Of a stretch of 64,000 nucleotides of DNA, positions 33,601 through 43,300 are shown piece by piece. The DNA is from Burkholderiales bacterium (GTDB lineage Bacteria; Pseudomonadota; Gammaproteobacteria; Burkholderiales; Burkholderiaceae_C), in NCBI GenBank assembly GCA_016213325.1, contig JACRAY010000035.1:1-64000 (forward strand), in the 5' to 3' direction. Position 1 is the first letter of the stretch. The number at the start of each line of letters is the position of its first letter. A model generated the notes under the pieces. The model worked only from the letters and a program-made list of their open reading frames with translations, ran no database searches and was not told where the DNA came from. The position numbers and the translations under genes were made by a program.

Positions 33601-34812
33601 CCAGCGCGCCTGCAGCGTCTCGACCAGCCCTTTCGGGCTGTAAGCGGTGAGCGCTGCGTGCGTGGCCGTGCCCAGCGGCAGCCGCGAAGCCACCTGCGAC
33701 ACCGCCGACAGGTCGAGGCGGTCGGCGCGCAATTCACCCTGCGAGGGCGCCTGCCCTTGCGCGGCGGTCCACGCCACGTAGACGTTGCCGCCCGGCCAGC
33801 GCTGGCCTTCGACGGTCTGGAACTGCAGGTCGTGCGTCTGGAATTCGAAGCCGCCGGCGAGCCGTTTGCCGCCGAGCCGGCCCGACACCGACTGCAGGGC
33901 CAGCGGCTCGAGCTTGGGCCCCAGGGTCGCCTCGACACCGGTCAGCACGACGTCGGCCGTGCCGCCCACGAGTTGGCCGTGATCGATGTCGGCCCACGCA
34001 CGCAAGGCGCCCACGCCCTGGCCGATGCGCACGCCCAGGTCGGCGTGGCGGCGCAGTTGCGACAGGTCGACGCGCGAAAACTCGGCATGCAGCTGGCCCA
34101 CCCATTCCTGCCAGCGGCCATCGCGCCCGGACAGCAGGGGCTGGCGGAACATGCCGGCCAGCCGGAAGCGGTCGCCCCATTCGGCCGGCGGCGTCGCGTC
34201 CAGCCGCATCGAATGGCGGCGCGACCTGTTGCGCACCACGAAGTCGACGTCCGACAGCGCCAGCGGCGGGGCGCCGCGCAACTCGTCGGTCCAGCGCAGC
34301 GTGCCGCCACGGATCACGAACTCGGCCTGGCGGAAGAACCACTCGGCGGCCTGGCCTTCGTTGTCGCCGGAGCGCGAGAAGTCGAGGCCGGCCACGTACA
34401 TGCGGCCACCGCGGTCGCGGCGGATGTCGAGTTCGGGCGCGTCGATATAGAGCTGCTCGAAGCCGAGGTTCCACACCGAGCGCGGCGACAGGGCGGCCAG
34501 CACGCGCGGCAGGCGCAGCGCCTCGCGGCCCTGCGGGTCCAGCAGCACCACGTCGCGCAGCTCGAAGGACGGGATCAGGCCCTCGGTGCGCGCGGTGATG
34601 CTGCCGATGCGCACGGGCACCCCCAGGGCGCGTGCGGCTTCCATTTCCACCTCGGGGCGCAGCTCGCCGATTCGCGGCACAATCCAGCCATGCAGCGCGC
34701 CCCATGCCCCCGCCAGCACGAGCCAGGCGGCCAGCAGAAGCCACAACGAGGCCTTCGCCGCGGCGGCATAAAGCTTCAGCGCCCGTGAGGGCAGCGGCGG
34801 CATCTCTTTCAT
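30694..34812 (-). CDS. yhdP: YhdP family AsmA-like envelope protein
   Basis: 1372 residues. One membrane anchor near residues 15-40, then a very long repetitive beta-rich periplasmic body (DUF3971/AsmA-like C-terminal domain), ending with INAGTASLVATVINPAIGLGSFLAQMFLR and FHIDGTWADPRV, the YhdP signature. In E. coli YhdP, TamB and YdbH bridge the inner and outer membranes and transport phospholipids. First gene of an operon with the nitrilase-like, kinase and regulator genes. Its start lies 24 bases from that of divergent glnE. Confidence 0.93.
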   Translation of the reverse strand: MKEMPPLPSRALKLYAAAAKASLWLLLAAWLVLAGAWGALHGWIVPRIGELRPEVEMEAARALGVPVRIGSITARTEGLIPSFELRDVVLLDPQGREALRLPRVLAALSPRSVWNLGFEQLYIDAPELDIRRDRGGRMYVAGLDFSRSGDNEGQAAEWFFRQAEFVIRGGTLRWTDELRGAPPLALSDVDFVVRNRSRRHSMRLDATPPAEWGDRFRLAGMFRQPLLSGRDGRWQEWVGQLHAEFSRVDLSQLRRHADLGVRIGQGVGALRAWADIDHGQLVGGTADVVLTGVEATLGPKLEPLALQSVSGRLGGKRLAGGFEFQTHDLQFQTVEGQRWPGGNVYVAWTAAQGQAPSQGELRADRLDLSAVSQVASRLPLGTATHAALTAYSPKGLVETLQARWQGPLDALQKYEARGRASGLEVAAQQASPGLRGGEVEFDFTQAGGRAKVQVLQGALDLPRVFEEPVLPLDTLAGELQWQLNGEQASVQLRDLKFSNADAQGEATLSWRTGEGAARLPGVLDLQGSLSRADGARVFRYLPLAVGQEARHYVRDSVQQGTATGAKFRVRGDLRHFPFADPASGEFLITAKVQDVLYAYVPRTLHTGAGSWPALVQLAGELVFQGNGMEVRNASGRFAGAPGVQVKVQAKIPDFRNTVVGVQGQFRGPLAESLGVVNQSPLADMSAQALAKARGTGAADVKLQLSLPIQRMERSTVLGTVTLANNDLQVTPDSPLLTRARGSIVFNERGFQLVGAQARALGGDVRIEGGTRAAFPAAAVPVSDAPIVLRAQGTATAEGLRQATELGFVSRVARDMTGSTPYSMVLGVRSGTPELLVTSSLQGLAVQLPAPFGKAADTQMPLRYETALVRESLQAAPGSTPRVHDRLMVELGRVASVNYLRDLSGPEARVLRGAISVGVGEPAVVPEQGVMANILLAQVDIDAWEQLLERLSAGGGAVVVAGLRSGGADSPAMSYLPTQAAVRTRQLRVEGRTLNEVVVGGSRDGLTWRANIDAQELSGYIEYRQPSGAGAGRVYARLARLGIAAADAREVEALLDQQPANIPALDIVVDDFELRGKKLGKLEIEAVNRGAATVARDGGIREWRLTRLALSTPESIFTASGNWAAIGAQAAAPGGPRPAVPSPSERRRTVMNFKLDIADAGGTLARFGMRDVVRRGRGKMEGQVAWLGSPLSLDYPTLQGSFNVNVESGQFLKADAGIAKLLGVLSLQSLPRRLALDFRDVFSEGFAFDFLRGDVTIQQGIASTNNLQMKGVTAAVLMDGKADIARETQDIRVVVVPEINAGTASLVATVINPAIGLGSFLAQMFLRQPLMRAATQEFHIDGTWADPRVTRVARTPTAGPAAAAGEVRQEAQR

Positions 34813-34836
34813 GAAACCTTCGGACCTGCAGGCATT

Positions 34837-37638
34837 ATGACCCCCGGGGCTGCACCGGATTCGATGGCTGCACCCCCGGCCCAGCCTGGCAACGGCGAGG
34901 CAACGGCACCGGACGACGGCGCCTTGCCGTTGGTTACCTTGTTGTCACAGCATTCGCGGCTGGCGCAACGCCTGAGGCGCCGTTATGCGGCCGAACTCGC
35001 GACCCTGGCGCCGGGCACGCCGGCAGCCCGGACGATGATTGCGGCCTACCAGGCGCTGCGCGCGCAGGGCCACGAAGCGGGCACGGCACTGCGCATCCTG
35101 CGCCAGCTGGTGATGGAGCGGCTCATCTCGCTCGACTGCGACCAGCAATGCCCGCTGCCGCTGGTGACCACCGCCGTGACCGAACTGGCGGAGCTGGCGC
35201 TGGACGTCGCCTGCGGCGAGGCCTGCGCCGCGCTCGATGCGCGCCACGGCGCGCCGCTCACGCCCGAAGGACGGCGCGCCGAGCTGTGGGTGGTGGGCAT
35301 GGGCAAGCTGGGCGCGCGCGAACTCAACGTGTCGAGCGACATCGACCTGGTCTACGTATACGACCAGGAAGGCGAGACGGCAGGCAATGCCGATGGCCGC
35401 GGGCGCATCACCAACCACGAGTATTTCTTCCAGGCCGTCAAGGCCATCTACAGCCTGGTGGGCGACGTCACGGAGCACGGCTTCGTGTTCCGCGTCGACC
35501 TGGCGCTCAGGCCCAACGGCAACTCGGGGCCGCCGGCCGTGTCGCTGGGAGCGCTGGAAGAGTACTTCCAGGTGCAGGGCCGCGAGTGGGAGCGCTTCGC
35601 GTGGCTCAAGAGCCGCGTGGTGGCGCCGCGCAGCTGCATCGAGTCGGGTTCGGCGAACGGCCTGCGCACTGCCGTGCTGCCTTTCGTGTTCCGCCGCTAC
35701 CTCGACTACGGCGTGTTCGAGGCGCTGCGCGTGCTGCACCGGCAGATCCGCGAACACGCGGCGCGCCGCGCGGCCGGCCGGCCGGAGCGCGCCAACGACG
35801 TGAAATTGTCACGCGGCGGCATCCGCGAGATCGAGTTCATCGTGCAGCTGCTGCAGGTGGTGCGCGGCGGCCAGTTCCCCGAACTTCGCACGCGCCCGAC
35901 GCTTCAGGCGCTGCAGCGCCTGGCCGCGGCGGGACTGATGCAGGAGGCGACGGCCCAGGGACTGGCGCGCGCCTACGAGTTCCTGCGGCGCGTGGAGCAC
36001 CGCATCCAGTACCTGGACGACCAGCAGACGCACGTGCTGCCCATGGACTGCGGCGGTGCGGGTGAAGGCGACATCGGCTGGATCGCCCGCACCATGGGGT
36101 TCGCCGAAGGCTGCCCGTTCCTGCACGAGCTCGATGCGCATCGTGAATTCGTCGCCCAGGAATTCGACCGCCTGCTGGGCGGCCAGGCCGATTGCAAGGG
36201 ATGCAACGGCCCGAAGAACGGCCGCGCGCCGCCGCCGGATATGGACACGCTGGTGGAGCAGTTGCCCGCGCAATTGCGCAGCCGCGTCGAGCACTGGCGC
36301 TCGCACCCGCGCGTACTGGCCCTGAAGGACGACGCGCGCCAGCGCCTGTTGCGGCTGGTGGCGCGCACCGCGCAATGGGTGGAGCAGGGCCGCGTGAGCG
36401 AAGAGGCCGCCGTGCGCATGGCCGAGTGGATCGAGCCGCTGTTGCGCCGCGAAAGCTACCTGGCGCTGCTGGCCGAGCGCCCCGGCGTGCACGAGAGGCT
36501 GCTGCGCCTGCTGGGCGCGGCGCGCTGGCCGGCGCGCTACCTGATGCAGCACCCGGGCGTGATCGACGAGCTGGCCAGCGACCAGTTGCTGGCCGAGCGT
36601 TTCGCGCCCGAGGAATTCGAACGCGAGCTGGAGCACCGGCGGCGCGCACTGCAGATCACCGGCGAGGACGACGACGAGGCGCTGCTGAACCTGCTGCGCC
36701 GCGCGCACCACGCCGAGATGTTCCGCACGCTGGCGCGCGACCTCGAAGGCGTGCTCAGCGTGGAGCAGGTGGCCGACGAATTGAGTGCGCTGGCCGATGC
36801 GGTGCTGAAGGTCACCGCGCGCTGGTGCTGGCAGCGGCTGAAGAACCGGCACCGCGACGAGCCCTGCTTTGCCATCATCGGCTACGGCAAGCTCGGCGGC
36901 AAGGAGCTGGGCTACGGCAGCGACCTGGACATCGTGTTCGTGTACGAAGACGACGACGAGCGCGCACCGGAAGCGTATGCCGCCTTCGTGCGCAAGCTGG
37001 TCAACTGGCTCGCGACCAAGACGGCCGAGGGCGACCTGTTCGAGATCGACACGGCGCTCAGGCCCAACGGCAATTCGGGGTTGTTGATCACGACCTTCGA
37101 AGCCTATGCCAACTACCAGCAGCAGCGCGGCAGCAACACGGCGTGGACCTGGGAACACCAGGCGATGACGCGGGCGCGCTTCGTGCTGGGCATGGACAGC
37201 CTCAGGCCGCGCTTCGACCTGGTGCGCGAAGCCGTGATCACCGCGCCGCGCAGCGTGGACGCGCTGAAGCTGGAGATCGAGGCCATGCGCGAGAAGGTGA
37301 GCGCCGCGCACCCGGTGAAGGCCGGCCGCTTCGACGTGAAGCACAGCCCGGGCGGCATGGTCGATGCCGAGTTCGCGGTGCAGTACCTCGTGCTGTCGCG
37401 CTCGGCGCAGCACCGCGAGCTGGTTCCCAACGTGGGCAACATTGCGTTACTGCGCCGCGCCGAAGCCGCGGGCCTTTTGCCCAAGGGCGTCGGCACGGCC
37501 GCCGCCGATGCCTACCGGTCGCTGCGCCGCGTGCAGCACCGGGCGCGCCTGAATGAAGAGCCGACGCACGTGGCGCAGGAGGAGTGCCGGGACGAGCGGC
37601 AGGCGATTGCGACCTTGTGGCACGTGGTGTTTGGCTGA
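34837..37638 (+). CDS. glnE: Glutamine synthetase adenylyltransferase/adenylyl-removing enzyme
   Basis: Adds and removes AMP on glutamine synthetase in response to PII and glutamine. 933 residues, with two nucleotidyltransferase domains: the N-terminal deadenylylating domain with LNVSSDIDLVYVYD (about 165-178) and the C-terminal adenylylating domain with GYGSDLDIVFVYEDDD (about 690-705). Each is followed by its GlnE helical region (GGIREIEFIVQLLQ, GGMVDAEFAVQYLV). The start could also be the ATG nine codons later; the first ten residues are not conserved. Confidence 0.96.
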   Translation: MTPGAAPDSMAAPPAQPGNGEATAPDDGALPLVTLLSQHSRLAQRLRRRYAAELATLAPGTPAARTMIAAYQALRAQGHEAGTALRILRQLVMERLISLDCDQQCPLPLVTTAVTELAELALDVACGEACAALDARHGAPLTPEGRRAELWVVGMGKLGARELNVSSDIDLVYVYDQEGETAGNADGRGRITNHEYFFQAVKAIYSLVGDVTEHGFVFRVDLALRPNGNSGPPAVSLGALEEYFQVQGREWERFAWLKSRVVAPRSCIESGSANGLRTAVLPFVFRRYLDYGVFEALRVLHRQIREHAARRAAGRPERANDVKLSRGGIREIEFIVQLLQVVRGGQFPELRTRPTLQALQRLAAAGLMQEATAQGLARAYEFLRRVEHRIQYLDDQQTHVLPMDCGGAGEGDIGWIARTMGFAEGCPFLHELDAHREFVAQEFDRLLGGQADCKGCNGPKNGRAPPPDMDTLVEQLPAQLRSRVEHWRSHPRVLALKDDARQRLLRLVARTAQWVEQGRVSEEAAVRMAEWIEPLLRRESYLALLAERPGVHERLLRLLGAARWPARYLMQHPGVIDELASDQLLAERFAPEEFERELEHRRRALQITGEDDDEALLNLLRRAHHAEMFRTLARDLEGVLSVEQVADELSALADAVLKVTARWCWQRLKNRHRDEPCFAIIGYGKLGGKELGYGSDLDIVFVYEDDDERAPEAYAAFVRKLVNWLATKTAEGDLFEIDTALRPNGNSGLLITTFEAYANYQQQRGSNTAWTWEHQAMTRARFVLGMDSLRPRFDLVREAVITAPRSVDALKLEIEAMREKVSAAHPVKAGRFDVKHSPGGMVDAEFAVQYLVLSRSAQHRELVPNVGNIALLRRAEAAGLLPKGVGTAAADAYRSLRRVQHRARLNEEPTHVAQEECRDERQAIATLWHVVFG

Positions 37639-37642
37639 GGAA

Positions 37643-37749
37643 GGAACGCAGAAGACGCAGAAGTTGCGCAGAAGACGCAAAAGAGAAACCAAATGGGCTT
37701 TTTGGATTCTTCTGCGTCTTCTGCGCACTTCTGCGTCTTCTGCGTTCCA
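37643..37749. repeat. Long imperfect inverted repeat built of TTCTGCGTC units
   Basis: The left arm (37643-37684) and right arm (37708-37749) are reverse complements over about 41 bases, with one bulge and one or two mismatches. Each arm holds direct copies of CGCAGAAGACGCAGAAG-like sequence. The spacer of about 23 bases includes GGGCTTTTTGG. It fills most of the gap between glnE and the RND operon and could fold into a very stable hairpin, serving as a strong terminator or a mobile REP/MITE-like element. Confidence 0.85.
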
Positions 37750-37816
37750 TGCGTCCTGTGTTGGCCACGGTGGTAGGCTTGCGGGTTGCGCCAAGTAGCC
37801 TCAATCCGGGAGGACC

Positions 37817-39199
37817 ATGACTAGCCCGCGAACGCTGGCGGTTGCCGCCGCTGCGCTCACCCTCGTTGCCTGCGCCGTGAACCGGCCGCCCGAACAGGTG
37901 GAGGCGCCCGCGCCGCCGCAGTGGTATGCACCACTGCCGCACGGCGGGACGCTGGCCGATCTGGCGCTCTGGTGGCAGCAGTTCAACGACCCCCTGCTGA
38001 TCGAGCTGATCGAAGCCGCGCAATCGGTGAGCCCTACCGTTGCATCGGCCGCCTCCCGCATCGAGCAGGCCCGCGCCACGCGCGTGGCCGCCGGTGCGGC
38101 GCTGCTGCCCACGGTGGACGCCAACGCCGCGGCCGCGCGCGCACGCCAGCCGCCCGCGCCCGTGGCGACCACGGTGCAGGTGGGCGCGCAGACTGCGTGG
38201 GAGGTCGACATCTTCGGCCGCAACAGGAATGCCGGGCGCGCTGCGCAATACCGTTTCGAAGGTGCGCAAGCCGGCTGGCACGAGGCACGCGTGGCCATCG
38301 CCGCCGAGACGGCCAACAGCTACGTCAACCTGCGCACCTGCGAGCGGCTGCTGGTGGTTGCGAACAACGACGCGAAGTCTCGCGCCGAGACTTCGCGCCT
38401 GACGAAGCTGAGCGCCGACGCCGGCTCCACCGCGCCGGCCGTCGCGGCGCGGGCCCGGGCCAGCGCAGCCGAGGCATCCGCGCGCGCGACGCAGCAGAAG
38501 GCGCTGTGCGACATCGAAGTCAAGTCGCTGGTGGCGCTCACCGGCATGCCCGAGCCGCGGTTGCGTGAGAAGCTGGGCGCGCGCTGGGTCGAGCCCGAAC
38601 GATTTGCGCTGGTCGCGCTCGACGCCATCCCGGCGCGCCAGCTGCTGCAGCGCCCTGATGTGTACGTGGCCGAGCGCGAAGTGGCAGCGGCCAGCGCCGA
38701 CGTGGGCAGCGCCCGCGCCGAGCAACTGCCGCGGCTCACGCTGTCCGGTTCGGTCGCCATCGGCAAGGCGCGCACCGGTGGGGCCACCGTCGACGCCGAG
38801 AGCTGGTCCATCGGCCCGCTGGCGCTGACGTTGCCGGTGTTCGACGGCGGGCGCCGCGCCGCGCAGGCCGATGCGGCTCTGGCCCGCTACGAAGAAGCCG
38901 TCGCGCTGTACCAGGCGCGCGTGCGGCAGGCGGTCGGCGAAGTGGAGCAGGCGCTCGTAACGCTGGAAAGCGCCCGCGCGCGCAGCGAAGACGCGCGCGT
39001 GGCGGTGGAAGGTTATCGCGCATCGTTCGCCGCGACCGAGGCGCGCTACCGCAGCGGCCTCGCAAGCCTGATCGAACTGGAAGACCAGCGGCGCGTCACG
39101 CTCGCCGCCGAGACCGCGCTCGTCGGCCTGCAGCGCGAGCGCGTGGCCGCCTGGATCGCGCTGTATCGCGCAGTCGGCGGCGGCTGGAAGCGACCCTGA
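37817..39199 (+). CDS. NodT-family outer-membrane efflux lipoprotein
   Basis: 460 residues. Signal peptide and lipobox TLVAC (Cys19), then the duplicated outer-membrane efflux (TolC-like) domain with WWQQFNDPLL, AARARQPP, WEVDIFGRNRN and LPVFDGGRRAAQ. It forms the outer-membrane channel of the tripartite pump encoded by the next two genes, 15 and 4 bases apart. Confidence 0.94.
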   Translation: MTSPRTLAVAAAALTLVACAVNRPPEQVEAPAPPQWYAPLPHGGTLADLALWWQQFNDPLLIELIEAAQSVSPTVASAASRIEQARATRVAAGAALLPTVDANAAAARARQPPAPVATTVQVGAQTAWEVDIFGRNRNAGRAAQYRFEGAQAGWHEARVAIAAETANSYVNLRTCERLLVVANNDAKSRAETSRLTKLSADAGSTAPAVAARARASAAEASARATQQKALCDIEVKSLVALTGMPEPRLREKLGARWVEPERFALVALDAIPARQLLQRPDVYVAEREVAAASADVGSARAEQLPRLTLSGSVAIGKARTGGATVDAESWSIGPLALTLPVFDGGRRAAQADAALARYEEAVALYQARVRQAVGEVEQALVTLESARARSEDARVAVEGYRASFAATEARYRSGLASLIELEDQRRVTLAAETALVGLQRERVAAWIALYRAVGGGWKRP

Positions 39200-39214
39200 A
39201 GGAGAACAAGAAGG

Positions 39215-40357
39215 ATGCCCATTGCAAGGACCCACCGCCGCGCGCTCGCCGCCGTTGCGCTCGCGCTGCTGGCCGCTTGCGGCGACAGGCCCGCCGCGCA
39301 GGACCCCAAGGCCACGGCCAAGCCGGCACTGACGGTGACCACCACGCAGCCCCTGCAGGCCTCGCTGCCGCAGGTGCTGGCTGCCAACGGCAACCTCGCG
39401 GCCTGGCAGGAAGCCAGCGTGGGTACCGAGACGGCAGGCCTGCGCGTGGCCGAAGTGCGGGTGAACGTCGGTGACTTCGTGCGCAAGGGCCAGGTACTCG
39501 CCACCTTCGCGTCGGAGACCTTGCGCGCCGAAGTCGCGCAGGCGCGCGCGAGCCTCGCCGAGGCGGAGGCCGCGGCGGCCGACGCGGCCGGCAACGCACA
39601 ACGCGCGCGCAGCCTCAGCGCCACCGGCGCACTGAGCGCGTCGCAGATCAACCAGTACCTGACCGCCGAGAAGACCGCGCAGGCGCGCGTGCAGGCCGCG
39701 CAGGCATTGGCGCAGGCGCAGCAGGTGCGGCTGGGCCAGACCACCGTGGAGGCGCCCGACGACGGCATCATCTCGGCCCGCATGGCTACCGTGGGCGCGG
39801 TGGTGGGCAACGGCGCCGAGCTGTTTCGCATCATCCGCAAGGGCCGCCTGGAATGGCGCGCCGAAGTCACGTCGACCGAACTAGGCCGCCTGACGCCCGG
39901 CACCACGGCAATCATCACCGCCGCCAGCGGCGCCCGCCTGGAAGGGCGCGTGCGCACCATCGGTCCCACGGTCGACCCGCAGAACCGGCTGGCGCTGGTC
40001 TACGTCGACGTGAAGCCGCTGCCCGGGCCGGCTGCCGGCAGCGCGCGCGCCGGCATGTTCGCGCGCGGCGAGTTCAACCTGGGCGCGGTGCCCGCCCTCA
40101 CGGTGCCGCAGGCCTCGGTGGTGGTGCGCGACGGCTTCAGCTACGTGTTCCGCCTGAACCCGGACAACCGCGTGTCGCAGGTGAAGGTGCAGGTCGGGCG
40201 CATCGCCGGCGACCGCCTCGAGATCGTGTCGGGCCTGGGCGCCGACGCGCGCATCGTGGCGACGGGCGCGGGCTTCCTGAACGACGGCGACCTCGTGCGC
40301 GTGGCCGACAACACCGCGGTGGCCGGCGCCGGCGCCGCGTCGTCGCCGAAGAAGTAG
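39215..40357 (+). CDS. RND efflux periplasmic adaptor lipoprotein
   Basis: 380 residues with lipobox LLAAC (Cys22). Membrane-fusion-protein layout: barrel-sandwich half motif VGTETAGLRVAEVRVNVGDFVRKGQVLA, a helical hairpin (about 105-165) rich in Ala and Gln, second half motif VEAPDDGIISARMATVGAVV, then beta-barrel and membrane-proximal domains. It links the inner-membrane RND pump to the NodT channel. AAGGAGAACAAG gives a strong ribosome site. Confidence 0.94.
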   Translation: MPIARTHRRALAAVALALLAACGDRPAAQDPKATAKPALTVTTTQPLQASLPQVLAANGNLAAWQEASVGTETAGLRVAEVRVNVGDFVRKGQVLATFASETLRAEVAQARASLAEAEAAAADAAGNAQRARSLSATGALSASQINQYLTAEKTAQARVQAAQALAQAQQVRLGQTTVEAPDDGIISARMATVGAVVGNGAELFRIIRKGRLEWRAEVTSTELGRLTPGTTAIITAASGARLEGRVRTIGPTVDPQNRLALVYVDVKPLPGPAAGSARAGMFARGEFNLGAVPALTVPQASVVVRDGFSYVFRLNPDNRVSQVKVQVGRIAGDRLEIVSGLGADARIVATGAGFLNDGDLVRVADNTAVAGAGAASSPKK

Positions 40358-40361
40358 CGCC

Positions 40362-43300
40362 ATGATGAACGTCTCGTCCTGGTCGATCCGCAACCCCATC
40401 CCGGCGGTGATGATCTTCGTGCTGCTCACCTTCGGCGGCGTGATCTCGTTCAACGCGATGAAGGTGCAGAACTTCCCCGACATCGACCTGCCCACCGTCA
40501 GCGTCACCGCCTCGCTGCCGGGTGCGGCGCCCACGCAGCTCGAGACCGACGTGGCGCGCAAGATCGAGAATTCGGTGGCCACCGTGCAAGGGCTCAAGCA
40601 CATCTACACGAAAGTGCAGGACGGCGTGGTGACGGTCACGGCGGAGTTCCGGCTCGAAAAACCGGTGCAGGAAGCGGTGGACGACGTGCGCTCGGCCGTG
40701 TCGCGCGTGCGCTCGGACCTGCCGGCCGACCTGCGCGACCCCATCGTGAGCAAGCTCGACCTGGCCAGCCAGCCGATGCTGGCCTTCACCATCGCGTCGA
40801 AACGCATGGACGACGAAGCGCTCTCGTGGTTCGTCGACAACGAGGTGTCGCGCAAGCTGCTGACGGTGCGCGGCGTGGGCGCCGTCACGCGGGTGGGCGG
40901 CGTGAACCGCGAGGTGCGGGTGGCGCTCGATGCGGGCAAGCTGCAGGCGCTGGGCGTCACGGCCGCCGACATCTCGCGCCAGCTGCGCCAGGTGCAGACC
41001 GAAAGCGCAGGCGGGCGCACCGACATCGGCGGCGGCGAGCAGCCGGTGCGCACGCTCGCCACGGTGAAGACGGCGCGCGAGATCGGCGAGATCGACGTGC
41101 CCATGGCCAGCGGGCGCAGCATCCGGCTGAAGGACGTGGCCACCGTCACCGACACGGTGGCCGAGCCGCGCGCCGCGGCACTGCTCAACGGGGCGCCGGT
41201 GGTGGGCTTCGAAGTCTCGCGCAGCCGCGGCGAGAGCGAAGTGGAGGTCGGCAAGGGCGTGCAGAAGGCACTGGCCGAACTGAAGCTGTCGCACCCCGAC
41301 ATCGTGCTGACCCAGGCCTTCGACTTCGTGACCCCAGTCGAGGAGGAGTACACCGGTTCGCTGCACCTGCTGTACGAGGGCGCGGCGCTGGCGGTGCTGG
41401 TGGTGTGGCTGTTCCTGCGCGACGTGCGCGCCACTTTCGTCTCCGCCGTCGCGCTGCCGATGTCGGTAATCCCGGCTTTCATCGGCATGTACCTGCTGGG
41501 CTTCTCGATCAACGTGGTGACGCTGCTCGCGCTGTCGCTGGTGATCGGCATCCTGGTGGACGACGCCATCGTGGAAGTCGAGAACATCGTGCGCCACCTG
41601 CGCATGGGCAAGAGCCCCTACCAGGCGGCGATGGAAGCGGCCGACGAGATCGGGCTGGCGGTGATCGCCACCACCTTCACGCTGATCGCGGTGTTCCTGC
41701 CCACCGCCTTCATGAGCGGCGTGGCCGGCAAGTTCTTCAAGCAGTTCGGCTGGACCGCTTCGCTCGCGGTGTTCGCCTCGCTGGTGGTCGCGCGCATCCT
41801 GACACCGATGATGGCGGCCTACATGCTCAGGCCCATCGTGACGAAGCACGAGGACCCTGCGTGGATGCGCATCTACCTGAAGTGCGTCAACTGGAGCATG
41901 ACGCACCGCCTCGCCACCTTCGTGCTGGCGGCGGCCTTCTTCGTCGGCTCGGTCATGCTGATCCCGCTGCTGCCCACCGGCTTCATCCCGCCGGACGACA
42001 ACTCGCAGACGCAGGTGTACCTGGAACTGCCGCCGGGCTCGACGCTGGAGCAGACCAAGGCCGCTGCCGAGCAGGCGCGGCAGGCCGTGATGAAGGTCCG
42101 GCACGTGCAAAGCGTGTACACCACCATCGGCGCGGGCAGCGCCGGCACCGACCCGTTCGCACCGTCCGGCGCGGCCGAAGCGCGCAAGGCCACGCTGACC
42201 ATCCTGCTGGCCGACCGCGGCGACCGGCCGCGCAAGCAGGGCATCGAAAGCCACATCCGCACCGCGCTCGAGCCGATCCCCGGCGTGCGCAGCAAGGTGG
42301 GCCTGGGCGGCTCGGGCGAGAAGTACATCCTGGTGCTGGCCGGTGAGGACCCGCAGGCGCTGCAGCAGGCGGCGCACGCGGTCGAAAAGGACATCCGCAC
42401 CATCCCCGGCATCGGGCAGGTAGCGTCGACCGCCAGCCTGATCCGCCCAGAGATCGCGGTGCGGCCCGACTTCACCAAGGCGGCCGACCTCGGCGTGACC
42501 AGCTCGGCCATCGCCGACACGCTGCGCATCGCCACGGCGGGCGACTACGACGTGGCGCTGCCCAAGCTGAACCTGTCGCAGCGGCAGGTGCCCATCGTGG
42601 TCAAGCTGCGGGAGGACGCGCGCAAGGACCTGCGCGTGCTGGAGCGCCTGGCCGTGCCCGGCTCGCGCGGCCCGGTGATGCTGGGCGAGGTGGCCACGCT
42701 GGAGCTCACCGGCGGCCCCGCGGTGATCGACCGCTACGACCGCTCGCGCAACATCAACTTCGAGATCGAGCTGTCGGGACTGCCGCTGGGCGACGTGGCG
42801 GCCGCAGTGCAGGAACTGCCCGCGGTGAAGAACCTGCCGCCCGGCGTGATGATCCGCGAGGTGGGCGATGCGGAAGTGATGGGCGAGCTGTTCGCGAGCT
42901 TCGGGCTGGCCATGCTGACCGGCGTGCTGTGCATCTACATCGTGCTGGTGCTGCTGTTCAAGGACTTCCTGCACCCGGTGACCATCCTCGCGGCGCTGCC
43001 GCTGTCGCTGGGCGGTGCGTTCGTCGGGCTGCTGATCGCGCAGAAGAGCTTTTCGATGCCCTCGCTCATCGGGCTCATCATGCTGATGGGCGTGGCCACC
43101 AAGAACTCGATCCTGCTGGTGGAGTACGCCATCGTGGCGCGGCGCGACCACGGCATGAACCGCTTCGAGGCGCTGCTGGACGCGTGCCACAAGCGCGCGC
43201 GGCCCATCATCATGACCACCATCGCCATGGGCGCGGGCATGCTGCCCATTGCCATCGGCTTCGGCACGGCCGACCCGAGCTTCCGCTCGCCGATGTCGAT

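Noticed and set aside
37447..37794. A minus-strand frame through the inverted repeat after glnE
   Set aside because: Its translation (AEDAEVRRRR and LLRLLRNFCVFC-like runs) is simply the repeat read as protein, plus the antisense of glnE.
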